Shown: positions 21,986 through 33,740 of the stretch, in pieces
How the letters are laid out: every line of letters starts with the position of its first letter
How positions within the stretch are numbered: the first letter of the stretch is position 1
From: Cristatella mucedo
Lineage: Eukaryota; Bryozoa; Phylactolaemata; Cristatellidae
Reading direction: 5' to 3'
DNA: 64,000 nucleotides
Assembly: GCA_009760855.2 (NCBI GenBank)
Contig: WPIO01000111.1
Span: 907,501 to 971,500, forward strand
Program-made: the position numbers and the translations under genes
The notes under the pieces: generated by a model
What the model was told of the DNA's origin: nothing
Seen by the model: only the letters and a program-made list of their open reading frames with translations
Databases searched by the model: none

Positions 21986-22135
21986 CGGGCTTTCCTTAGT
22001 GGCCAGCCACGAGGTAGCTAGCGAATCATCAGTGGGCCTCTGGAGTTTGTCTTAGCTCTCGGTATTGCTTGTTCTTTTACTCGGGTTCTGAACAGCACGC
22101 GCATTCGCGACTGGTAGCGCACTGCAATGGAATGT

Positions 22136-22210
22136 ATCTCAGGCTGTAATATATCAGGCTGTAATATATCAGACTTAATATCTCAGGCTTAATATATCAG
22201 GCTGTAACTT
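22136..22210 (+). repeat. Short tandem repeat, unit about 15 bp
   Basis: Five imperfect copies of 'ctcaggctgtaatatat' and its shorter variant 'ctcaggcttaatatat'. Confidence 0.85.
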
Positions 22211-22322
22211 GACAGAGCCGCGAAGACTAAGTGACGTAAGCTACGCAGGAGGGTTTCTATAGCTCGCTCAAAGCCTGAGCGGCTTTAAGTACGCGAGTGG
22301 TAGACAATAGGCTTCCTCTCAG

Positions 22323-22468
22323 GCAACCGAGAGAAAGTAAGATGCATAGCTGAGTCAGGAGGGCGGTGAGTGGCATAGAAGTTGCAGCTCAGGGCGGACT
22401 GGAAAGGATGTGCCACAGTCAACGGATGAGCCGCAGTCGGCATCAGGAAAGTAGTGCAGTCGTTGTTT
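22323..22468 (-). mobile_element. LINE B 3' fragment, antisense
   Basis: The reverse complement matches the B-type region 'gactatggcacatc.tttt', 'cctgagctgc', 'ctcctgactc.gctatgc'. Both ends are truncated. Confidence 0.65.
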
Positions 22469-22479
22469 TTACCCTAATT

Positions 22480-23480
22480 AGAGTGGATTGTGGTAGATTT
22501 TGGTAATTCGTCGAACTTGACTTGCGATTGCCGAGAAAGTTCTGTACTATAGTCTTAAATTGTATGCCTGCAACTCTAACACGGTCAGCGTTTATGTAAA
22601 CCACGTGTCTTTGAACGCAATTCTCTTATCTGCAGACCAAGAAAAATGCCAGCTTTTATCTTTATCTCGCTAATTTCTTGCATTTCCTTTTGCAGCAAAT
22701 GTAAAGCGCCTAGAAAGAGATTGAGTTCTCTGAGGGCGCTTTATCGAGTGCATTATTATTATATGATTATTTGAACAATTCTCTTATCTGCAGACCAAGA
22801 AAAATGCCAGTTTGTATCTTTACCTCGCTAATTTGAGGAAAAATATCTTGTAAGTAATTAAAGGTATCGTCGTCTTGGTTCAGAGTGTCAACATTGTTTT
22901 TCGTTAGCTCAAGCTTTAGGTGCAAAGGAGGAAGTAACACTTTTTTGATGTCGACAGGAGGATGCATTTGGACGTTGTCACTCTTAGGCGACTTGTGTTC
23001 ACTCTACCAAGTCTATCTTCCGGTAATGAAAACCATCAGTGCGACTACATCCCACTGACATAAAAAGTACGAATCTTTTGTATAGCCACCATGAAGTCCA
23101 AGCAAAAGGGCAATTACCTTTAAATATTCACATATCTGCCACTGGTTTTGATCACATTCGACTTCATCGAGAAGTATTTCCGTGTTTCCTTGAGTCTCTC
23201 TATTTTGTGCAGAATGTGAAACCGGCGAAAAGGAAAGTTCGTTTCCATTGCGAATACAAAGTTCCTTTTCACTGTGGCTCGACTAATCAGTGAAAAGCCT
23301 TCATTAAATTAGATCAGAACAGTTTTTCATTTGATTAACTAGACCATAGACATCGGTGAAAAAGACTAGAGAATTCTTCGTCGAAAAGTACAGAAGAAGC
23401 TCTTTTTTACGATGTCTATACCACAAAAATGTGACACACCGCGCAAGGAATTTTCTCGCTTTTAATCTAGAACAGAGGAG
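22480..23480 (-). pseudogene. Decayed copy of a conserved uncharacterised protein family
   Basis: Reads from about 23480 downward in several frames with stops. Recognisable blocks are 'NGNELSFSPVSHS' near 23245, 'WQICEYLKVIALLLGLHGG' near 23130, 'FLCQWD' near 23060, 'VLLPPLHLKLELTKN' at about 22940-22895, 'FPQISEVKIQTGIFLGLQIR' near 22840-22782, and a final block 'NFLGNRKSS' near 22530. From memory this order matches uncharacterised, highly duplicated proteins of arthropods and Hydra with WxICGDLKVI and PPLHIKLGLMK motifs. The function is unknown; it may be transposon-derived. A LINE A hairpin end has inserted at 22677-22770, duplicating about 65 bases of the gene. Confidence 0.65.
22611..22834 (+). 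mobile_element. LINE A hairpin-only insertion with long TSD
   Basis: The insert at 22677-22770 (94 bases) holds only 'catttccttttgcagcaaat', the terminal hairpin and 'cattattattatatgattat'. It is flanked by direct repeats 22611-22676 (66 bases) and 22771-22834 (64 bases), both starting 'ttgaac' and ending 'cgctaattt', with a few differences. The repeat is part of the host pseudogene, not of the element. Confidence 0.85.
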
Positions 23481-23631
23481 TTAAATCGACTCTTTGGGCA
23501 TGTCAAAGTTGTTTCCCACAAAGTCATCAATATCACATTGTGACGTTAGTTTAGGTGTTGGGACATCAAAAGCATCACAATCGTCATCGCAGGCTCATCA
23601 TTGTGCTGTACAGGCCGCATCACTGTATTTA

Positions 23632-24305
23632 TAATAATAATAATACACTTGATAAAGCACCCTCAGAGAGCTCAATCTCTTTCTAGGCGCTTTAATTTCG
23701 CTGCAAATTAAAATGCGTTTAAATGGTGAGTGGTATCATGCTTGATAAACAACATGAATAACATGGTTATGGGTGACTTGCATAGAGTCAGCATGCAAGT
23801 GTGGCTAGTGGCAGCATTCACAGTGTCAGCACGCATAAACGCATAAAGGACGAATCACAGATACCCACTAAATGCTGTCCTAAATAGGTGAATTTTAAGT
23901 TCTTTTTAATTTTGGTCAAGTCAGGAGATGTCGAGGAGGAAGTCGGGAGTGAGTTCCAGTCTTTAGGAGCATACGAACTAAATGCACGATCTCCAAAGGA
24001 TTAGAGATTTGTATGCGTACGGGTAAATAGTTGAGTTTCCGAAAAGTGGATGGTACAATGCTTGGCCTGGTGGGGGAGTAGATCTGATATGTAGGTTGGA
24101 GCCAAAGAATGAATGAACCTTGAAGTGAGCGGTAAAACCTTCAAGTCAATGCGTTGCTTAACAGGATGGAAGCCACTGCAGGTTAGCCACAAGTGGTGAG
24201 ATGTGGCAACAGCGATGCTCACGACAGACAAGCCTAGCTGCAGAGTTTTGCACCAGCTATAAGTGCCTGATTGCGCATGCCATTAGGCCAGCGAGCAGTT
24301 AAATT
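23632..24305 (-). mobile_element. LINE A, 5'-truncated
   Basis: AATAATAATA tail, hairpin near 23650-23690, UTR, and decayed RT tail ([34 protein letters not shown]) up to about 24305. Confidence 0.85.
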
Positions 24306-24326
24306 TTGATATTCGATTGTATGCGG

Positions 24327-24510
24327 TGAGCCGCGGTGGCGTTTTAGGTCAGGCGGTTACATTTCACGTCCGCGGTTGAGAGGTCGTGGGCTCGAATCTT
24401 CCGGTGGGCGATCCTTTATCACCTTCACTGCAAGCGGTGATGATAACGTAAAGGCTTATCTGTCGCTAAACAAAATAGGCCACTAAATCAGGTAGTAAAA
24501 AAATTCTTAG
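24327..24510 (+). mobile_element. SINE2 copy
   Basis: 'tgagccgcggtggcgtttta', B box 'gggctcgaatcttccggtgg', body 'gatcctttatcacc', 'aaggcttatctgtcgctaaa', end 'aaatcaggtagta'. Confidence 0.85.
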
Positions 24511-25254
24511 TATTCTTGCTAAAGCCCTGCTCGGTAGGGATGCTGAAATAACAGCCTGAATAACGGTCAGTTTGTGCTCTCCAAGTCAATAGCACTCCAA
24601 ACGGCATGCATTTGCTTTTACCTTTAAACCATAGTCTCAAATATTCTAACACATAAACATAGAACACAATGCACCGTGGGCGCTCACGTCCTGTTTGGAT
24701 CTTCCATTTTTCATAGGAAGTCTGATGCAGGACAGTCTGATAGTCATTTAATCAACGTAGTAATTGGTAGCTGCTGTTCTTTTGTCGCGAATCAGCTGCA
24801 GGTGTAGCAGACGATACGGGAAGTATTTTCGCACTCCCCTGGCATTTTAAATCCGATATATTAGTTAATTTAAATGACTAGATCATTAGAAAATAGCTAA
24901 TTGGTCTATACAAAATTGCATACAACATGTAAGTCATTTAGTGAGTGTAGCAGGTAAATCTAATGAAAGCCTATATCATTGACATAATGCGTAAGAAAAA
25001 AGTTCACCGATCTTTGATAAACAAAATCTACCAAACCTGACGCGCCAAAGTAAAACAGAGTACACCATAAACCATCATTTGTGATGTATACTTGGGAAAT
25101 AACAACTAATGCCTGACAACTGATATCATGCAGAATAGTGGAATCAATGGTTCAACTTGAGTGTTATACAAAAGCAAAAGTCCTTGTCCCTGATCGTGAC
25201 TTGCACAATTTTATAGGGCACTACAAAAAAAGGAGCCGTCTACTTGGACAGACG
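24511..25254. other. No recognisable feature
   Basis: AT-leaning unassigned sequence without a supported frame. Confidence 0.4.
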
Positions 25255-25261
25255 AAAGGCT

Positions 25262-25362
25262 TTATGGTAGCGGTGGGTGTTCAGGTTCTTTTTTAGTTGC
25301 GTCATATCATGGAAATACGCGATCACAGTCTGCAGTGAGTTCGAAGCTTTTGAGTATGCTTA
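25262..25362 (-). mobile_element. LINE A fragment, decayed
   Basis: Antisense RT-tail patch ('gttcaggttcttttttagtt', 'tgcagtgagttcgaagcttt'). Confidence 0.55.
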
Positions 25363-25364
25363 CT

Positions 25365-25440
25365 GGAAGACCGCCTAGAAACAGATTGAGTTCTCTGAGT
25401 GTGCTTTTTCAAGTGCATTATGATAATTATTATACAGACC
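25365..25440 (+). mobile_element. LINE A hairpin-only end
   Basis: 'accgcctagaaacagattga', 'gttctctgagtgtgcttttt', 'caagtgcattatgataatta'. It lies head to head with the antisense fragment just upstream. Confidence 0.75.
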
Positions 25441-26702
25441 AACCTCCGGAGGTGTGGTTTGGTTCGCCCATCAGTGAGCCAGCCGATGCCCAACACCGGC
25501 AGTTTATTACCACGCACGGAGCCGAAGAGCGCACGGCTCCCCTCGGCCCCTACTCTCGCTCGACTCTTCTCCTCGACCCCGGCTGTCCCTTGGCCGACCC
25601 CAATGGTGAATCCACCATCTGTTCACCAGCGGGTTGTCGGCCTGTGTCAACGCCTCATTAGAAGCTGACCACAGCTGTGCACAGGCCCCTCTCGGGGATG
25701 CTCCCACCAGCTGTTGAGGAAAGGAGCGGTACTAGCCCGCATGCAATCGAACTACAGGAGGATTTTTTGTTAGGACCACAAGTAATCGAACAGGGTCAGA
25801 GGAGCAAGTAGTGAGATGAGAGGACTCCTGAGGAACAAAGGCAGATACGTACGTCGGAGCAAGAGAATAGAGAGAAATACAAATGGCTACCAGAGCTCGC
25901 CAGCTTTTGTTGAGATCTGCTGTTGGCTTTCTCTTTCTGTTCTTAAAGGAGTCATTTACATCTTCTCAGAATGTATCTCATCCCTAGAGAGCAAATCTCT
26001 GAAAATACTATTTCCGTGGATTTCACAATTATCTGGCCTGCACCGGTATCTTGCCCTGCTCATTGCTTCAAGTAGCTCTTTCAGATGATTTTCGAGAACA
26101 TCGTGTAAGTGCTTAATGTGGTATGAGATCAGAAAGGAAGTTCACTGGCGTTCTCTTTGCAGAGCATTATTTTTTATGCAATCTCTCTCCGGTCGGCTTC
26201 TTGACATGTTTCTTCCCCTAATTCCCTACTACCTCAGCACTCAGTGATTGATAAACACAGACTTTAACGTTTAAGTTATTTCGGGCATGTATAGGGGCCC
26301 TGTACTACCTGCATTAAATCATCGCACCACTCAACAGTTTATCAGCGTCGTCCAAGTAAGCCAACCTCGTCAGCCCTGCTACTCTGTCCTCTGCGTTTTT
26401 CTCCTTTTGCAATTTGGAAAATGCACCAGTCCCTACCAGCGGACGCTCATCTGTCTGACCTGTCACTGCTCCCGACCATTGATCAAGGTGAATGCTGAAC
26501 GTGTGGATACTTCTGGGAATAATGCAAGGCTGCTTGGCTGGCCGTGGCTGATATCGTCTGACCAGCTGCATCTGCCCAGAGCAAATGGCTGCTAGTGCGA
26601 TTGAGATGCCTACGATTGCTTATCAGCTAAGAGAGCTCGCTTAGAGCCACGGCATTGCACGGCGGCCTGTGCTCACGGGAAGCACTGCCGGAGCGAACAT
26701 TT
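25441..26702. other. No recognisable feature
   Basis: 25441-25710 is GC-rich. It reads, antisense, WLTDGRTKPHLRRL, a possible transposon-protein remnant I cannot place. The rest shows nothing I can support. Confidence 0.35.
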
Positions 26703-26840
26703 GGTAATAATAATAATAATAATAATACTAATGCACTTGATAAAGCGCCCTCAGAGAACTCCATCTCTCTCTCTAGGCGCTTTACATTTCCTGCAAGGGG
26801 AGATGCAATTGAATGGTGAGTAAAATCGTGCTCGATGGTG
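26703..26840 (-). mobile_element. LINE A hairpin end
   Basis: (AAT)n at 26703-26728, then 'aaagcgccctcagagaactc', 'catctctctctctaggcgct', 'ttacatttcctgcaagg' and a short UTR. Confidence 0.85.
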
Positions 26841-26927
26841 GATAGATCCGCGACAGTAGACATGACACGGCTTCTAGACGTACCTGCCTGGCAAGTGGCA
26901 CCGAGGAGCCCTTCCAACAATCGAGCG

Positions 26928-26995
26928 GCACATGCTGCTGCTGCTTGGTGCGCGCATGCATGCTGCATGATACATGCTGCTGCTGCTTGGTGCAT
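26928..26995 (+). repeat. Direct repeat of about 21 bp
   Basis: 'catgctgctgctgcttggtg' occurs at about 26931 and again at about 26973, separated by 'cgcgcatgcatgctgcatga'. Confidence 0.8.
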
Positions 26996-27207
26996 CATCC
27001 GAGTCGGAACGCTCACATTTGAAAATGCAATGAAAGCGCTAAATTAAAAACGAAATCTACATTATCTGAAAATATGAAAAATTGTGAGCGTACAAATCGT
27101 GATGAGTTCTCATTACTTTAACAGCACAACACCCGTCTGTCGCTCGGTTCATTCAGGCTATGCCTCGGCCCACGGCGTTCTACTTGTCCTCGGCTTTCTG
27201 TTTGACA

Positions 27208-27455
27208 CTAATAATAATAATGATAATACATGTGTATAGCAAAATCACAGAGCTTAATCTTTTTGGCACTTTACATGTGCTGCAAAAAATACATGATCAA
27301 ATTATTTGTGGTAGCATGCAGAATATTATCATGCATGACATGGTTAGAGGTGATATGCCCAGGGTCAGCATGCAAATATGGTGGTGGTAGCTTGCACAAT
27401 GTCAGCACGCACGAGCACACAAAGGACAAATCATATGGACACACTAAATGTGGCC
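27208..27455 (-). mobile_element. LINE A 3'-UTR-only copy
   Basis: AATAATAATGATAATA tail, decayed hairpin, full UTR. It stops at 'cacactaaatg', the end of the LINE ORF, as in the copy at 14452. Confidence 0.8.
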
Positions 27456-27487
27456 GTGGCTTTAGGCTTTTAGCTCTTGGCTTCAGC

Positions 27488-27580
27488 GATAATAATAATA
27501 ATAATAATGCACTTTATAAAGCGCCCTCGGAGAACTTAATCTCTTTCTAGGCGCTTTACCTTTGCTGCAAAAGCGATGCC
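27488..27580 (-). mobile_element. LINE A hairpin-only end
   Basis: (AAT)n, 'aaagcgccctcggagaactt', 'aatctctttctaggcgcttt', 'acctttgctgcaaaag'. Nothing upstream of the hairpin region. Confidence 0.88.
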
Positions 27581-27842
27581 GCTACGGCACTTGATTAGAA
27601 TTGAGCTCTCGAAATTTTCAAGACTTCTTCCGACCGAAAAACACCGTAACATTTTTCTCCAAACACGTTGGATGTTTAATAAGCAAAGCTGCCTCCTAAA
27701 TTGTACGCAGCAAACTAACGAAATTTTGCGGCGTCCAGCCCTAGTCGTAGCCTCTTACGTCGACGGCCCTATTTGCATGTGTGGATCAAAGAACTACTGA
27801 CAGTATATGAGCCAAGGGACTGCTTGCTCTGTTACAGGTAGC

Positions 27843-27995
<153 letters not shown>

Positions 27996-28733
27996 GGGTC
28001 TGCTGCTCTCTTACAGGTAGAGTACACTCTGGAAAAATGCATATGACATAGTGAAGAAAGAAATATTTTGACCAGATCAAACTCAGTGTAGCAAGATGAA
28101 AGTTTTCAGTTTTATATTTAAAATGAGTTCCTTGAAATGAATTAGTGCCACTTGCAGTACAAAATGATAGCCATGAATATCGCTGAGCCAGACCAGCCCG
28201 GGACGATATAAGTATTGGCAAGACAGCGCCATTATTTCACAGAAATGATACACAACATCTGCACTGCACTTTCCGAGTCCTCTGACTCAATTGCATAGCG
28301 ATCACTCGGCGAATACCAAACTGTTAGAGATGGCTGAGTAGCATTGCGTTTTAAGTCATCGCCTAAGTTGAAAGGGAAGATGTGACTGCTCATTGACAGA
28401 CACCTACTTGTGGTGTCAGTGCAATGCAAGATGATGCTAAAGCCTAGTCAGCTCGGTGCTCAGCCTGATCTTGCGGTCATGTTTGCTAATGGCCGGCTCA
28501 CAGGAAGTTAAAGTCTGCAGTGTCTACACAGTTATCAGGTGGAAACAGATGCCGATCTAATACATGATGAGTCGACTGCGATGCTCCGATTTAGAGATCC
28601 GCCAGAAGATAACATCCCTCGGTGTCTACAGACAGGCAAACGTTCTACGAGTCCCGCGGAAGACGTTAGCTGCTTTGACACTTCAATTCCGAGCCGCCGC
28701 CTATAGCGCGGCCCATACAGCTTCGTCACTGTC

Positions 28734-28735
<2 letters not shown>
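27996..28735. other. No recognisable feature
   Basis: Unassigned; no supported coding sequence. Confidence 0.4.

Positions 28736-28763
<28 letters not shown>
28736..28763 (+). repeat. (CTG)n microsatellite
   Basis: Nine uninterrupted CTG units. Confidence 0.95.
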
Positions 28764-28765
<2 letters not shown>

Positions 28766-28876
28766 ACCAGACAGTGACGTCTCCTATGCAGCCGGTCTCT
28801 GTTAAATTTACCTCTGCCATTCTATATCAAGAGCTTAACCTGCCTCTACACTAGTCGCTAGCAACGAACCAGTTTG

Positions 28877-29055
28877 GTGAGCCGTGATGGCACACTAGGT
28901 AAGGTGGCTGCTTTACACGACCTCGGTCCCGATGTCGTGGGTTCGAATCCTGCGGTAGGCGATCCTTTATCACCACTGCAAGCGATGGTGATGGCCGTAA
29001 AGGCTCTTCTGTCGCTATACAAAAGAGGCTGTTAAATCAGCTAGTATTTATTTTT
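28877..29055 (+). mobile_element. SINE2 copy, well preserved
   Basis: 'gtgagccgtgatggcacact', 'aggtaaggtggctgctttac', hairpin arm 'acacgacctcgg', B box 'gggttcgaatcctgcggtag', body 'gatcctttatcaccactgca', 'ggctcttctgtcgctataca', end 'aaatcagctagtattt'. Best sequence here for the SINE2 consensus. Confidence 0.9.
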
Positions 29056-29119
29056 TATTCACTTCAGAACAAAAGCCAGCTGGCTAGAACATGTGACTGA
29101 ACAGCTCGTGTATACATGT

Positions 29120-29265
29120 TGACCTTGCAAGCTTCCACTGACCGCATGACTGGTCGTGCTTCACGTACAGCCAATGTCAAGTGCTTCGAACGAGATATAG
29201 TTCTTTGATGTTGATATGCAAATGCATTCTTACATTCATTATAATTTTCATTACTATTATTATGG
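29120..29265 (+). mobile_element. LINE A 3' end, decayed
   Basis: 'gtcaagtgcttcgaacgaga', 'tatagttctttgatgttgat' and an ATT-rich tail. Confidence 0.5.
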
Positions 29266-29635
29266 CGAACGCTCAGCTCACGAGCCAGCATGAAATGCTT
29301 CTGCCTAATCGCTGCAGGGCATCTGAGTTGCAGCCGGTCGATTCGTCTAGAACTTGCTGCGATCGCTTATTCCCGATTGCAAGACTAGGGTTTGCTGTTG
29401 GGCCAAAGTCTGCTTTAATCATGGATGTTTGACTAGAGAGGTACATTGCTCAGCTGACCCTTAACCTAAACCCAGTTTTTATTGGCACCTCGCTGCAAGG
29501 GATTTCGTGGTGCACCGGACGCCGACACTCCCAGCCAGGTAATGCAGACCTCGTGCCTGGGCTGAAACGAGGCGACTGGGTATCGCAACTAATTCTAGAT
29601 ATCCCAGACTTCGTACTCTGACCTGCCAGCTTACA

Positions 29636-30110
29636 AAGTTCTTACGCTGACCCACAAGGCCCACCACGGCTTGTCTCCTCCGTACCTAGCTGAACTGATG
29701 GACCAGTTTCAGCCTCTACGCGAACTCAGGTTCTGTGTGGACAATAAATTAGCTGTTCCATTCCTCCGCTTAAAGACCGTTGGCGACCGAAGTATTTGCT
29801 CTGCAGGTCCTAGACTGGAAATCACTGCAGCAATTCTTACGCAGCGACAACTACTCTCTTGCTGCTGACTATGGCTCATCCTTTTCAGTGGTCATGAGCT
29901 GCTACTTTCATGCTACTCGATACTTCGACTGCTCTCCTGACTCTGCTATGCTTCCCATTTTCTCTTTGTTGCGTGAGAAGAAGTCTGTTGGCTACCGAAT
30001 GCGTACCGAAAGCCGCACAGGCTGTGAGTTCGCTAAACAAAACTCTCCTGCGTAACACCCACATAGTATGTATGGCTTTGTGGAGTCACAGACGGAAATG
30101 AATTACATCA
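29636..30110 (+). mobile_element. LINE B 3' fragment
   Basis: RT tail frame (LSPPYLAELMDQFQPLRELR, KLAVPFLRLKTVGDRS), then the B-type 3' end 'gtctgttggctaccgaatgc', 'aaaactctcctgcgtaacac', 'ccacatagtatg', ending 'aaatgaattacatcattatt'. Confidence 0.88.
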
Positions 30111-31879
30111 TTATTACAATAAACTTACAATTCATTTCCTCTCTCCGAGTTCTCCCTCTCACTCACTCACACTCTTTCTCCCCCTTCTCTCTCCCGCTCC
30201 CCCACCCACTGCTCAGACTGCCTAAATGAGTCGCTTTTTAGAGAAGGAGCCTCTTTGACAGGATCTGCTCCGTCGCGAGTCTTTTCGCCTCTCCGTCACC
30301 TGACCGTCGGCATTGTATTGATAGACGATGTCTTGAGTCTGAATGCAACCTATGAAAGGCTCCGATGAGCTCACTAGACCGATTAGTGAAATTTGTGCAA
30401 GAAACCCACAGGGCCCTGCCTGCCTGGCCGACTTTCCGAAGCAGGAGACTCGGGAACCTGACTTGGGCTGGAAAAAAGCCAGATTGGGACAATTGCTGGA
30501 TAGCGGGCCACTGTGCCCTCGGCCTTTGGTAATCGGAGCGCTGTTTTGCTAGTAATCCTATAGTTTCGGCAGGGCTCAGATTGCAAGGTTCGCGAATCGC
30601 GTATTTATTTCATTTATTAGCTGGTATTGGATCTACTTTTTTCAAGTCCCGGCAGGCTACAGTCAGCTTTTCAACTTCAGTGTAAAGAGGTTAAACTTGC
30701 GTAGTTGCATTCGAAGGGCTGCTAGGCTGCATGTTAGGCTATCAACTTTTCTCCTTGCTGATACCGATTTTCGTCCTAATCAGGGCCTTTACACTACAGA
30801 TTAAGGTAACGTATATGGCCGATTAAGAACCGCCCACAGCCCCCTGCTTTACTGCTGTCAGGTGATATGAACAAGTGTTTCTCCGGGCAAAGCCGCCAAG
30901 CCAATATCCGAAGAAGTTCGCGGCTGCAGTCATCATTATAGACGAGTATAAAAGACTAGAAAGAAATAAAAGATTTGCAAGGAAAAAGGGTGCTTCAGGA
31001 AAGATGCATTGTGCTAAGTAGTGCTTCGCCGTTACGGTTTGTGGGTGCCTCCCATATACAAACGCACCAGTCGTCCGTATAGATCTGGACAGATGGAGCC
31101 GAGGCTATCACGCCAGCAGGCTTGGCGCTCAGGGACTAGCCCGGGCCACCCGCCTTGATCTAACTCAAGCGTGCACTATTGTTGTTGCGGTCGCTGGGTG
31201 CATTCTTGACGCCCTGGCGGATTGATTGGTCGGCCGGTATAAATAGGAGGCTTAAAGTAAAAGCAGCTTCTCCTTCCTGTCAACCGGCCGATTTGGCTCC
31301 GCCCCCCTCCCCCCACGATGGTGACCTGGTCGCCCAGACCTTCGCCAAATCGGCACAAAATCGTCAGCGCCGATTGAGGAGGAAAGTCGACCATTGAAAT
31401 GCAGCTTCAGAAAGAACCAGACACTCGCACGAGCCAACGTGGATCGCAGCATCAGCACTCGCCAGGTCAGGGTCGCCAGCTGGCCAACTTCTGGCCTCAG
31501 CTTGCAGCTTTCAGCCTCAGAAGCAAGTGCCCATGGCTTTCGGTCAGTCGGTGGCAGCAGCAGGCTCAAAGAGGACCCACTGGCCACATGGTCAGCTAAT
31601 GGTGACAGGCAGATGTCTGGCTGCTGGATGGAATAGATACCGGCTGCAATGGACGGCTGGCACTGGGCCTACCAGCAAGCCCCCCCCCATGCCGTGGCTG
31701 ATGGACACTCTAATGGAGGCCATACGATGGCCGGTAAGAAACTCTATACCATGCTAAATCAAAGCAACAATCTAAAAAAGCATACCGAAATTTCAAATCA
31801 ATGACCAGCTCCGAGGATTTTCCACGAGCGATGGGATGAAAGATGCGTTCTGTCCAAGAAACAGAGGAAAGAGGGAATG
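30111..31879. other. No recognisable gene
   Basis: A polypyrimidine tract lies at 30125-30212. The remainder is GC-rich unassigned sequence with motif-free open frames on both strands. Confidence 0.4.
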
Positions 31880-32025
31880 AATAATATAATTCATTTGTAT
31901 AGCGCCCCAAGAGAACTTAATCTCTACTCAGGCGCTTCACATATGCCTCGGGGCTCGAGTCCACGACCTCAGCCAGACCGAGGCGAGCACCTTAATCGCT
32001 GGACCAAACCGATGGCCTCATCCCT
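31880..32025 (-). mobile_element. SINE1 copy, antisense
   Basis: 'aattcatttgtatagcgccc', 'caagagaacttaatctctac', 'tcaggcgcttcacatatgcc', rc B box 'ggggctcgagtccacgacct', rc A-box 'caccttaatcgctggaccaa'. Confidence 0.9.
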
Positions 32026-33610
32026 ATAGAAATCGACCGAGAAAAGCCACTCGGCCTCTGCAGCTGGCTATGAATATGGCTGCAAGGCTAGCTTGAAAAT
32101 CCAGAGGTTTGCCATCACGGCTCACCAGCCTAGGGCAACAGCTACCTGCCACTCTAAGCAAGCAGGCATATGAGCATAATTTGGCCTCCATGAAAGCAGC
32201 ATGAGTTCTCCTAAACAAGATTTTCACTAACTACTGTCTGATTGAAAACAGTAAGCTGTGCACACCTAGATATCGGTAGCAATTGTTATCAAGCGGCCAG
32301 ATCTGTGAGCATGCTGACAGGGCACAGTGTGCAAACTCAGTAATGAGGCCCCCCCATTCATTAGGTGTGTGATATGTGTGGAACCTGCTAGCATCCCCAT
32401 GAATAGTCCCGACAGTTAAAACTAAAAGAAACTAGGTCCTCACTGTTAAAGCCACGACTGTCTTTATCCTCCCTCGAAACTGGATGACATCAGACCGACC
32501 AAACCGTTAAATAGTTTCCACTTGAAAAGGATTGCTATCAACAATTGTGCCAAATAAAATAGAGCAAAGCTTCACACTTATTATGGGAAGATTGCTGTGC
32601 ACTTTGCTGGTAAATATTGCTGATACAAACGCACACTGGGAGTCTGTGTGAGAGAGAGTTACGAGACAGAAAGCTGAATGTGAAAACAGTTGTCCTACGG
32701 GTCTAGCAACAGTGTCACCGGTTATACTGGTCCGTCTCAGCCGGTTTGTCAATGTTCTTTATTGGTCACCAGATAAAATCAAACTTGCAAAAGCAAATGA
32801 GTGTGCTTTCTAGTTCATAAGCAGAGAATATCCAGTGCAGCTAGGGGCAAAACCACCACCACCACCACTAGTTAGAAAGCCACTACCAGCAGCGGCATGC
32901 AGCAGCAGCATGCAGGAGGTTTGAAGCAACAGATGCACCAACAGCAGATGCTCCGCAGCTCCACAGCAGCAACGGCCTGTGGCAGCAGCAGCAACGGTGG
33001 CAGCAGTGTGCCAACGATAATGTAATGTCTGCCAAAGATAATCTGCCACTGAATTGACATGGCTTGCAATCACAAGGTTGATTGCAGGCTCCGCCAGCTC
33101 TAGGAATCCCTGGGCGCTTTCAACTTACCACTCATACAGTCTCTTTGGGCTTCACCATTGTTTATATTTGTATGGCTCATTGATATGCTAGCAGGGCAAA
33201 CTGTCCAGATGGAAGATAGCCTGATAGGTACACCCTCAGAGGATTTGTCTCGATGGCTCCAAAGATAGCCGATCAAGACATACTAGGTGCACTAGGCCGA
33301 AGCCACAGAGAGGCCGTGCTAATAAGGGCCTCCCACATATAGCACTGGAGCCGTAGAGCACACAACAAGAGTAATCAGGAGGTAGCAAGGAGAGCATGTG
33401 GCTTCCCAGCATCTTAGCTCAATCAGCTAGCTGACAGCATTGAAAATCCAGGTAGCTGTTGGTCCTCGGTACCCGGTCACTGCCATTGGATGCAGCAGCT
33501 CTTTTGGATGAAATATATAAGGACTACAGACTAGAAGAAATTTGCCTACACTCCACCTGCTTGACCTTTCAGTAGATCGAGGAGCAACTGGAAGGGGCAA
33601 GCAATAATGA
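32026..33610. other. No recognisable gene
   Basis: Contains CAC and CAG triplet clusters at 32852-33005. No supported gene. Confidence 0.4.
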
Positions 33611-33614
33611 AAGC

Positions 33615-33616
<2 letters not shown>

Positions 33617-33666
<50 letters not shown>

Positions 33667-33740
33667 GAGAAAAAAAGGAAGCAAGATATGCAGAGAGAGA
33701 AGCAGAGAAAGAAAAGGAAGAGAGAGAGAGAGAGAGAGGA
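33617..33740. repeat. (GA)n microsatellite, two blocks
   Basis: 33617-33664 and 33718-33740 are GA repeats, joined by purine-rich sequence. Confidence 0.95.

Noticed and set aside
22136-22210. CRISPR-like array
   Set aside because: Units of about 15 bases without spacers, in a eukaryotic genome: a simple tandem repeat.
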